From Patiria pectinifera (Eukaryota > Echinodermata > Asteroidea > Valvatida > Asterinidae), in the NCBI GenBank assembly GCA_029964075.1, contig CM057138.1, forward strand, positions 5,760,932 to 5,824,931: 64,000 nt of DNA. The letters run 5' to 3'. The translations under genes were made by a program, and so were the position numbers. Numbering within the stretch: the stretch's first letter is position 1; each line of letters starts with the position of its first letter. The notes beneath the pieces are model-generated. The model ran no database searches. It was not told the DNA's origin and was given only the letters and a program-made list of their open reading frames with translations. Below, piece by piece: positions 36,901 to 48,900 of this stretch.

Positions 36901-39900
36901 CCCAATGAGACTGGTCTAAAAAAATTCTGTGTTTTCTTAGTAAATACTTCAATATTTTGCCCGCTAATTTTGACTTTTTAGGGCATATTATCACATTCTG
37001 ATGGCTGATAGGTCACTGAAGGGAAAAAATTAGTGATGGCCAGGAATGGGAATCTTTCCAAAAGCTACATGTAATTCACCTAATGCCCCTTCCAGCTGGA
37101 GAATTTGCAGGAACAATCAAAGTTTTAAGTTTGTTTTTTTCATTCTTTTAAATAGCGCTTAACTTACCTGGATGGTGGGTTCTGGGACGAAGGGAAGATT
37201 GAGCTGTTCCAGTGCATCAGTAAGCTTGGCCTCCACCTCCCCGACTAGGGTCACATTGTAAGGCTCCAACTGAAAGGGAAAAAGACTCAAATGACGCAAA
37301 ATGGCTTAAAGGTCAAAGGGTCGCAAGGTCACAAGGTCACAGGGCCGCAAGTCATTGTGTGGTACAATCTTATGGGATGAAATGGGCATTCCAGACCAAT
37401 TTTACGACACTTGTCTCATTTTACGACAAGTGTTGTGGAACTGACCAAGAATGCCCAATTCAGCCAATGAGATCGTACCACAAAATGACTTGTGACCCTG
37501 TGACCTAGTATGGTTTAAGAAAGTCAGAGCGCCCTCAATTGACGTATTTTGAGAAGGGGTTAATTATACAGTCATTTTTCGAAAGGCATATACGTTTTGG
37601 AGTGTTTTCATAGAGATAATGTTGTAATATTTAACTGTTCAAAGTCCAAGTAAGATTTGAGGCTTTGCATGGTGGAGATACTAAATAATGAAAGGTTTGC
37701 GGAAACACTATGTGCGAATAATTTCACAACTAAGAGAATGGTCCTGAAGACGGTCAGACCATACTGACCGGGACGTCGAGTTTATACCTCTGGTTCTTTT
37801 CAGAACCATTCTCTTAGTTGAGAAATTATTCGCACATGGTGTTTCCGCAAACCTTTCATTGTTCAAAGTCTCCAAGAAGCAGATTTGTTTAAACTGCCCA
37901 AGCAAACATTTATTCCCTTATTCATAAATACCTCAGACAGTTTAGCCATTCCTATTGGTCGAGAGCCCGTCACGTTGCCGGTCTTAAACGGATGATAAAG
38001 ACATGGCTAGCTGGTCTTAAACACTTTTCCGGTGTCGCAATAAATGTAGACCCCTAAAAATCCAGTGCCTCTTACCGTTTCATTGGTTGAACGTTCACAA
38101 TCCTCACGTAGGCATGCGCAACACTACCAGCGAGTCAGAATTTTATAGTTCTAAATTCAAAATGCAACGCGCCAGGTGCGTTCTGCGCGACATTGCTCAG
38201 AACATGCCACGCGCGCGTCAATCTCCATAAAAGGGCTGTTTACATCTTACTCGCCAGCTGAACACTCCATTATTTTGCTAGAGGGATGTTTCAAAAAGCA
38301 TGAAGTGAACTTTTTGAACAAATCAGTATTTCTTGAACAAATTATTTGATATTTTTTACCAAAAAGGTATTTATGAATGGGAATAAATATGTGCTCAGTT
38401 GGTATTTATCACTCTGTTTAAGACCACTTAGAGTCTGGGTGCTGATAATTACCCTCGCCTCCGGCTCGGGTAATTATCAGCACCCAGACTCTAAGTGGTC
38501 TTAAGCAGAGTGATAAAAACCTCCAGAGCACACATTTATTCCCTTATTAATGATTCAGAGAAATGATCCACAACTCCTAGTCTGTAATCTCCATGACCAA
38601 TACTACGATGCATAGGTTTAGAAAAAAAAGAAAGATTGTCAGGTTTATTTACTGAGCTCTTACAAGCTCTGTCACAGGCATTACATAAACCTGGAAGGAA
38701 ACCTACACTCTCTATCTTTCTCTTCTTGGTCACCCCCGTGAAGGCTTCGATCTCTCCCACGTGGTACAGCTGCCTGACCAGGGACAGAGCACATGACAAC
38801 GATGCTGTCTTCTTATTGGATCCCTGTTCCCTGGCATGGATAGCTGAAGGGAGAAAAAAAAACACGAGACAGGAAGAAAAAAGTCAGAAATAAAAAAAAA
38901 AGCAGAATAAAAAAGATGGGCGAAGGCATACAATACAAGGTGAGTAAAGAAAAAAAAAAGGAAACCCAAATGTTGGGACCGTGTTGGGAAGTTCTGCATG
39001 TAGCACTTTCAAAATCTAGGACATAAAAGCCTAATTCATAAGTTTTCTTTTAGTACAAGAATCATTCAAATCACTTGTGTACTTTTCAAGTTACAGAATT
39101 TTAAACACAAACACCGTTTTAAGGTTCTGTCCACGGATCACAAAAAAGTTCAGTATTCTTTCAGCAAAACGAAAACAAATAACATAGGTTTGTGTGTGAA
39201 TTGTTTTCGTTTTGCTGAAAGAACGCAGACCTTATTGTGATCCGTGGATAGAACTTTAAAACGGTGGTTGTGTTTAAAATTAAAACTTCAAAAGTACATG
39301 AGTGATTTGAAATATTCTTGTACTACAAGAAAGCTTATGAATTGGGTTTTCATTTCCTAGATTTTTAAAGTGCTACATGCAGAACTTCAATACAACAATA
39401 GTCCCGACATTTTGGTTTCGTTTTTTGACTCACCCTGTTCAAAGGGAACTAACAGACATAAAGAAATAATTCTTCATTTTCACAACATGTTTTTACCCAA
39501 AAAGTAAGGCTTTTACAGTTTCATTCCAATTTTCTACAACCATATACTACATTGGCAAGTTCAAATTATTCCCCCACAAACAGACTACAATGGGGATACT
39601 CACTGCGTCTTGATGACTTGATAAACAGGGACAGCTCTGCCACGTAGCTCCTGTCAGGTTCAATACACATAAGGTTACTCGTTATACTAAAAAACATCAA
39701 CTACGTACACGTATGAACACAATGTTTAATGGGCAGAATAAGAATAATGCTTCTAATGCACTATGTTAAAAGCTTTGTAACCCTTTTAGTTCAAACAAAA
39801 CCTCCCGTTGAATATTTTGCATTTATTTCTTCTGCAACTAAATGTGATTGAAAATAGTTTGGTTCGCCCATTGTATTAAATCCCAGTAGTTTTTTTTAAG

Positions 39901-42900
39901 TTTATAATTTTTTTCAAGCCACTTACTACTGTTTTCACAATGTGTTTCAGCAAAACGAAAACAATTCTCATAGGGATGTATGTGAACTGTTTTTGTTTTG
40001 CTAAAAGAACACTTACCTTTTTGTGCTCCGTGGACAGAACTTCAAAATGGTATTGTTTAAAATTCATTGAAAAGTACATGAGTGATTTGAATGAAAAAAA
40101 GAAAGCTTATGAATTGGGCTTGCATATCCTAGATTTTGAAAGGGCTACATGCAGAACTTCATTAAAAAAAAAGGTCCCGACATTTGGGTTCTTTTTTTTC
40201 TACTCACTCCGTAGTGTGATTTGAAGACTTTATGTCACAAACCGCAATCTTATAAGCAGTTTTCTTAATTTTACATATTTGGCTGTAACATTTGCCCAAT
40301 GTTTGCCCAATGTTCGTCCAATGTTTACATGGTTCCCTAATACATGAACTGTGGATGTGTAATGCTCATATGTGCAAATCAAGTCTAAAAAGGACCAGCT
40401 AGAATAATTACGCTTAACAGTAGTGAGTCACGGTAAGTTAACGAGAGGGGACAGATGTAAACATCCAATGGGAACACGGCTTCTATAAACGACTCATTTT
40501 CACAGAGCAGACCTCAATGGGCCTTATTCGCGATTCGGCCATATTAAATTGAAAGTTTGGTAAAATCTTAAATTTTTGAACTTGCGAAAAGAAATGAAAG
40601 CAGTTAATTTATAATAAATTCCAGTCTGCTTCAATGAATAATTTAAAATTTGTAATTAAACATTCCCTAATGTTTAAAGCCACATTTAAAACAAAAATGA
40701 CAGTAAAATAAGGCTGCATTGTGCCTGCATAAATAGTCTGGCGCCATCCAATTCAACAGTTAACAATTAATGAAATACATTCAGGGAACTCGACAAAAAT
40801 GGCCAACTCGTGAATAAGGCCCATCTTCTAAATTTACCCACCTTCACTGCCGGATACTTTCATCCCCTTCCACCATCAGTGCACCAGATCTGGGCTGATC
40901 GATTCCGTCGTCGCAAGGGTCAGAGGGCAAGGGTCGCGGGGAATTTGAGCCCTTCAATGAAGAAGTGTCACAGACAGTCACAAACATTCTATTTCCATTA
41001 TGGACAGATCATAGTGACTATCTGTGACACATCTTTGCCCTGCACTGATGGGGCCAAATTCCGCCGTTTGCCCACTTTTCAGAACTTTTTTTCTTTAGGA
41101 AATTTTCCAGCAAATCACTCACAGTTTACTGGAAGACCTCCATACGCAACATGAGATTGACCACGATTTCAGAAACTTGAACTCTTTAAAGGTAATATAC
41201 AACATTTGCTTTTGCTGACATAATTTTCAGAAATGGATGGATTTGGGGGTTAGTATTTTATAGCAAATATTGCAACACTGACATGTTTTAAGTTTTGTGT
41301 TAAAAATGCTGGTCTTGTAGTCTGGATCCCTGACCCAAGCTTCAGATGAAACGGAACAATTTTATGGACGTTGGGCAATTGTCAGGTCAGGGAATCAGAC
41401 TAGCTGGCTTGCACCCATCCACAGATGTGTAACTGATGCAAACAGAATGTGGACTTACTAAAATTTGGTGAATTGGGGGAAGTATTTGAAAAAAACGTCT
41501 GTTTTTTTTCCCCATGGTGGTTGGCTGGCCATCGTTGGAAATTGATACAAAAATTCCACTTTTCTTGAAAATGACAGCACACCAGGTGCCATGATTTCAC
41601 AGGATGCTTGAGACTATTACTCACTTACAGTCAAGGAAGTTTTTTCATAATAACTTGGTAGTTTCGTTTTTCAATGTTTGCAAATGTTGAACATTACCTT
41701 TAACAACTTTTTTTTAATATTAAATCCACTTTCAAAAAGCTACTAAGCAGAGAAAAGATTTGCTAACTATTTTTTAGCAAAAAGTGGTTACCAGCCAAAA
41801 TACATGGTTGACATTGTTGGTGACTGGTTCCCAGCCCATTTCTGCTGAGTATGTAAATTTCATAAGCAAAATTTCTGCTTACGGTTGCTACTCTATAAAT
41901 TTGGGTCTTGAAATAAGGCAAACAATTGACCTATGGTTATAAGACAGGATCATAATTTTTCAGTTCCTAAAGTACATGTACCAAATGGACCAGTTTATTT
42001 AAATTTTCGCTGGGAGTCACGGATAACCAGTGTCCAGTTTCCCTTGCGAATAGCAGGGGAAAATGCTCACTGGTTGCCCATTTGGAACAAAAGGTACTGC
42101 TAGTAACAGCTCACTGATTTTTGTGTCCATTTTCATGAGCACTGCAACAGCGCAAATATTCATGATTTTAGCCCGGATCTGGTGCACTAAGGTCCAACCT
42201 GCTGAAATAAAGCTCTGCAAGAGAACTGACGTACATGTACCACAAAGACAAATGTAAATTGAAAATCCCGAGGCTAAAAGTTTCGATGAAGTGAAGTTCT
42301 GAAACAAGTGTGAGGCGTTCTGGCAAAATGTGACGGAGCCTGGCACAGGGCGCAGTGGAGAAACATGCAACAAACTGAGGGGGGGGGGGTGATTTTTTTG
42401 ATTTGCTATCTGTTATCTTTGATATATGTTTATTACACATTTAAAGAAGTGGCATAAAAATCAGGGAATACAAGTGTTTTACGGAAAAACAATTGGTATT
42501 TTTTCATTTTCAGGACAACGGAACTTGAAATATTTTACTTTTTTGACATGTCGATAAATGTGACAGTTCGATAACTTTTCAACGGAATCACCGACTGAAG
42601 TGTAACAAACAGTATTGTAAGAGAATGTTCTTCTCTTTGCTAATACTTGCCAACACTCTTTTTGACCTCAGCCCTGTTCCGTCTAATTTTGCCAGAATGC
42701 CTCACAATATTTATGGTTCCTTACTGGAATGTAAGTTTTTGTTGAATACAGCAGATTAAAAAATGGATCACTTTCAAATTGACACTTCAGTCACTTTTTA
42801 GTACTGTTCAATTGTTCGGTAGACGAAAGATGCAAGAACTGAGTTTTAAAACCACAAGTGCGAGTGCCCAATAAGCTCTGTCCGCCTTGCATGAAAATCT

Positions 42901-45900
42901 TGCATGAAATTATTGTGCACACAAGCCCGGGCCGCCATCCCACACGAAAATCACGCGCTGAAAATTGACCAAATAAGCCCCATAAGTTTCCCATGAAAAT
43001 AGCGCGCTATATACCAGTACCACATGACTGTAACATTACTGCACATTATCTAGCCTCTATTTACAAACTTTTCATAAACAACTTTACAAATTGTTACAAT
43101 TTTTGTGAAGTGTTTCATTTCTTTTGTTTCCTTTTTCTTTAAATTAAAGTTTGGTAGTTAGGGGGCTCATTTTTGGTCAATTTTGTGTGCAAAATAGACG
43201 CGCATGCGCATCAATCAAGACAAAGCCTGTTTGCCAATAACTTTCGTCAAGATGTGCATTTACTGACGATGGCATTGCATTTGGTCAAGTTTTGGTCATT
43301 TATTAGTTATATTTTATGGGAAACTTAGGGGGCCCATTTTTGGTCAATTTTCCAGTAACAGACCTGCCAACCGACCGACCGACCAGAGCTTACATGTAAA
43401 AACACCAGCTGGATTAAAAAAAAATCTTCAGCAAAAGCCATTCAGGAATTCATAAATTTACTAGTCACATTCACAGCACAATCTTTTAATTTCAAATGTA
43501 AAAAGCTGCATAAATTTTGTTATCAAATAATGTCGCCAGTTTTACCTAGAGGTGTAGCATTTACCTATTGTGGTCTTGACCGACTGACGAGTACTTGTAT
43601 TCACCGGGTAGACGGTTCACTTGAAGGTACTGGTGGAGACGTGACTTGGCATTGGATAGCGTCCAGTTGCCATGGATACCAGCATTCAGATCTACATTTT
43701 CGGACTGTTCCGTGGTTGAAAACAAGAAAAGGTCAAAGAAAGGATGGGCTTTTACAATTTATATCACAACTACCACAATCCTGCGCTATGCACAGTGATC
43801 TTTTACTTGAAAGGTAAACAACTTTTTTTAGAGCGAGTAAAGATGGGAAATCACAATTACATGTACTTTTAGCGAAACTTAACAATTTGTCAAAAATTCT
43901 GTTTGCTTAGAGCAAAATAACACGCTCATTTGCTGATTGTGCATTTCCGTTTTGGGCATATCGGCTTCGATGACGCACAGGTATGGAATACAAACGCAGA
44001 TATGCAAATAGACGTACAAAATACGTACAAAATTTCTACAAAATACGTACAAAATTTCTAGTTTTCCATAGGTTTGTGTATAAACATGGATGCGCCGAGC
44101 AGGTATCACTTTGTACATGAGTTAGCGCTCTAGTAATTCAATATAGCTCTATGTGCTGCACATTTAACAATTGTTGACTGCTGTGATGTGGGATGTGATG
44201 TTTTTAACACCCAAGGGGCGCATAACACTTGAGGCAAAGAAGTGGGTGCTATGCGCCTCGAGGGGGTTAAGAACATAAGCAGCATATTGCTAACCTTGTA
44301 CAACTCATTTGTTTTACCGTATTTAAATTACTCAATTCTGACTTGGGGTAGTCTAACTCCTAAATGCAACAAACTGCTTACTCTCCAGAAACGAGCAGTT
44401 CGAGTAATTTTTAAAACTGGCTATTGTGAACACTGGGCCTTTATTTGCAAATTTAAAATTGTTAAAATTCACTGACCTGTATCATCTTAACTTAGGAAAA
44501 TTTATGTATAAATATATGAATCATGCATTACCTGCTTGTTTTAACCCCTGTTTTACACGTACTTCAAATGTTCATTCATATAATACCCGCGGTGCCACAA
44601 GGAAAAATCTGTATGTTAATTATAGTAGAACTTCATTGTCCAAAAATAGTGTTGTCCAACGTGACACTCTATATTGGAATAGTCTGGATGACTCTTTTAA
44701 ATCATCACCCACTCTCTCTATTTTTGCTAGAAAACTAAAAACTCATTTGTTAATTGCATACTAAAAAATGTAATAGGGATAATAACGGCCTTGATTACTG
44801 TCTTACACCGGTGTTTGTACTCTGTCTTTCCATGTATGTCTGTCACTTGTCTGTCTGTCCATAGGCTGGGGAACAAAAGCTGATGCTTCACCCCGGACCT
44901 AGATGCTGCCATTTAGTTAATGTTCACTATTGTAAATATATCTAGTATGTATTGTCAATTTGAATATATAACATTACGTATTATGTATCATCTTTATGCA
45001 GCATCAAAATAAATGTATCGAATTGTCAACAGTCAAAGGTCAGTTTCTCCATCATCTCTCATACCGGTACATCTATCTCACCTCTTCCAGTTTTCTCTTC
45101 TCCCCTCTAGTGTCAAAGAAGTTGCGCTGGTAAGACGGCATCCCGCCTTCCCGCTGACCTTGCTGCTCAAAGCTAGAAGAAGCTTTGTTGAAGAATCAAA
45201 CATTTTACAGTTCAATTTTAAGATTTTTTCCTTTTTTTGAAAAAGAATTTTAGAGATATTTAATTCAACCTTCCCTTTTAACCCTAACCTTCCCAAATCC
45301 TCCCAAATCCTCTTTGCAAAATGGAGGATTTCGCAGGATTGAGTCTATATGGCAAAAATGTGTGGCTGATTTTGGAGGATGCACTGTGTCAAGGTCTTGG
45401 GCCGGACATTGTGTTGTGTATGCTCAACAGTGCATAAATTTAGGCTTAGATAATATTTTGTTTGCAATTGGTTACACATATATGTGAACAGGTGCACGCC
45501 AGCTATAGTCCGGTTCCCTGACCCCGACAATTTTTGACTTAAGGAGGTTCAGGGAACAAGACTACAAAAACAGCTTATTTTCTTGGTTTTCCAGCATTTA
45601 TGAACACAAAACTTTGAGCAGGTCAGTGTAACAATATTGCTATAATATTCGCTCATCAAATTTCACTCGTTTGGCAGTTGTCGAAACTTAGAATGTGTCC
45701 CTTACCATAAGTGTACACCCCTGCCCAGCAAGAATGTTGAAACACCTAAATGTGTAATAAACACATAAATTAAGGGTTTGGAATATTCCATTACCTTGCG
45801 GAGGGGCTGTCGAGTCTCCAACAGCAAGATGAGGGGCAAGGGCCACTCCCGACGGCAACTCAGACGGCGGCTGACCGTCAGACTCTTCTGGCTTGGGCTA

Positions 45901-48900
45901 AAATGCAGCGGAATCGACTAACTAAAGTTAGTCTGAACTATGTCTAGTCTACGATGGTTGACTACGCTAGTCGACCATTTGGAACCAGCCTACTGGGGCT
46001 GGTTGCATGGCTGGTAACCAATAGCCGCATGCAGTCATAACGTACAGCAGGGAGCCAGGATCCAGAGGTTTTGCGATGACATTTTGACCAGTGTTTGACT
46101 AGAGACGTTCGCACGTTGCTATTGGTGAGCAGGTGTAAGTTACGTCACAAAGCAACCACTAGTCTGCTAATGTTCCTTGCCCAAACATGCTCCATGCATC
46201 TCACTGACTGAATCCCTGTCATCTGTGAATTAGACTTGCCAACGTCTCCCCTTGGCTCCAGAAATCGCAAAAACGTCAGTCCCAAGGGGCCAGCCTATTG
46301 CCATCTTTGCACCTACATGCTTCTCACTGACTGATTAACTGACTCCCCGATTGTCATCTGTGAATTAGACTTGCCAAATCTCCCCTTGGCCCTAAAATTT
46401 GACTACACCGGTCCAAGAGTGTCAGCCTATTGGTAAGCTCTTGCAAACTGTACAGCTGCATTAGTCCTGTGCCCAAGCCCTTCATATGAAAGGTTGTAAC
46501 GCTGTTGTGAAAAATACTTAATGGCATTTCATTTTTAGGAGTTGTCGGACAAACAAGTAGGAAATTCAAGAAAAAAAGTAGATAAAGTAGGAGCTACGTA
46601 AAAAAGTAGGAAAAAGTAGGAGTATTTGAACATGTTGAAAACCATGAACATTGAGAAACCATTGTGCACGCAATTGTACAAAGCAACTGCCTCGTGACAG
46701 ATTATCTGAACAATAGCTAGCACAATGCGTTCGCCATTAAAGGGGGCCTTTGTGATAGAATTGACAGTGTGCCTGAATTGGTCAACTGAACGGCTTGTCT
46801 TTGAAAAAACAGATTTTCTGGGTTTAAACCTTTTGAGCATTTGAATTCAACTCTTTTATTTGCTTGACTAGTCTAGGGGCTAGACGTTGTTATGGTTTGA
46901 TATGCGATAACCTGCCGCCGCAATAACCCGTCACCGCGAGCGGGCGTTATCACGATCAACCAATATGACCCACAAGCGGTCACTAAGGCCAAAAAAAAAA
47001 ATATTCGGTCTCTGGTCAGACCAAAGTTCCGGAATTGATACGGCCACGCGGATTTTTTTTTTTTTTGCTTTTTTTTTTTTTTCTTCAAGCTTGTATTGTA
47101 CAGACAAGGTGGGGTACTAGTTTGCTTTTTTGGTGTCCTTATGTACATTGGTGTCCTCCATAATTTGCCTTGGTGCTTTTGATCATTTGCCTTGGTGCAA
47201 TTTCCCATTCCTTGGTGCTCTTTGGTAAAAAAAAATTGAGGTGCGGAAATAGAGGGCGCTGTTGGAGCTACCGTGGAACATTTTGGAAAAAAAAAAGATC
47301 GACGCGCATGATTAAAATCGATGCGCGCGCTGACCAGAAACCGACTTATTTTTTTTTTTAGCCTGACAACGTCTAAGGAAACTTGCAACATCTCCACCAC
47401 CCCAAAAAAAAAAAAATGGGGGAAATTATTGCATATGTATGCGCTATTTCTGCAGGCAATGATGGTCCATTTGCACACAAAGTCTTGCTGCAAATTTAAG
47501 AGTTTGGTTCGGAATTACTATGTACATGTACTATAAAATGTTTTGAATGCGCGCTGCAAATATTAGGCCAAACAGGTGCCTGCGCATTACACAACCGATG
47601 CGAGATTCCGTAGATGTGGTAGTGACCGTTCGTGGGTAATATTGGTTGGTTGTGATTACGGTCTCTTGCGTCAGTGGATTATCGCGACGGCGGGTTATCG
47701 TGTAGCAAACCTCAACAACGTCGAGCCCCTAGACTATTGCTTGACTTAAAACAGAAACAAAAAACCCACCATGGATAGCACCGGCAGGTCTGACTCCCTG
47801 ACTTCTCCCACCCGTACGAGGTACATCAGGAAGTCCTTGGCAGCATTAGCCTGGGCCTCTTTCTTCCCGGTCGAGTTCCCAGCCCCGACATAGTTGTAGC
47901 CGGGCACTCGAACCTGTGGGGTGGATGAAAAAAAGGTCATTTAAGGAAATTGGTTGGAAAATGCTGTAAAAGTGGTTGTTACACCCATATACGTCGGTGA
48001 AGGGCAAAACCTTTCATTTGATTTATCACCCCAATGCAAAAATTCCATCTTATAATAGTTTATGCAGTACCCGCTGCTATGTACATCAGATTCGAACCAG
48101 CCAACCGATCCTGTTAGCTCGGTGGTCGAGTGGTAAGACATCTGCACTAGAAAGCAGGAGGTCGTGGGTGCAAGTCCCACCCGAGTGATTTTTTCCAACT
48201 TTCACTCGGGAGGTAACACACTGAGTATACAGTGTTTAACATCGGTGAAGGGCAAAACATTTAATTTGATTTATCACCCTGACGCAAAAATTCCATCTTA
48301 TAACACCCATACACTGTACATATTTATGAGCTATTTATTGCTTCTTTCATTGGTTGAAGCAATTGTGGAACTCCGCATTTATTTTGCAAAGAGGACTTTG
48401 GAGGATTTGGGAAGGGTAGGGTTAAAGATAACGAAATACAATCTAAGAAAATTTATGGCAACTGTGAGAAAAACAGCACGGGCAATCTTGGGAAAAATCT
48501 CACGAAAGCGGTACATGTTTGGAAAAAAGACTGCATCCTCCTTTTTCCAAAAAAGTTCCAATGAGAAACTAGTTTTCTTTTTTATTTGGCCTAACCAAAA
48601 ACTTTCTCTGGCAATTTCTCTGCTTTCATCTTGTTCACCATTGTGTCCCCACGAACTGTAAACTGAGAGCACAATTTTACCACAAAAAAGTCTGTTTTTC
48701 AAAAAAGGGCAGATCTATTATTTGAACGATATTTTAAAAACTTTTTTCAACCAGCTGCAAGCAATGATATCCAGTGAAAAAAAATACAGCAAGTTGCAAA
48801 CTTGCGCGATCCCCCTGGCCTGCTGACAGTATTTATACCGTCAATTAGTTAGCACCATTTTCAGTTTAACTAATTGCAATCAACAATGACTTCATCTGAC

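Noticed and set aside
38691-38706. Extension of DHX9 exon 7 to a GT at 38690
   Set aside because: It would put exon 8 out of frame. The gtaggt donor at 38706 keeps the conserved LEPYNV reading.
40810-41154. 114-codon plus-strand frame
   Set aside because: No recognisable domain, starts inside a MITE end and lies in a DHX9 intron.
46873-47493. 206-codon minus-strand frame as a transposase in the 46869-47736 element
   Set aside because: Lysine/phenylalanine-rich translation across homopolymer runs, no DDE or zinc-finger motif.
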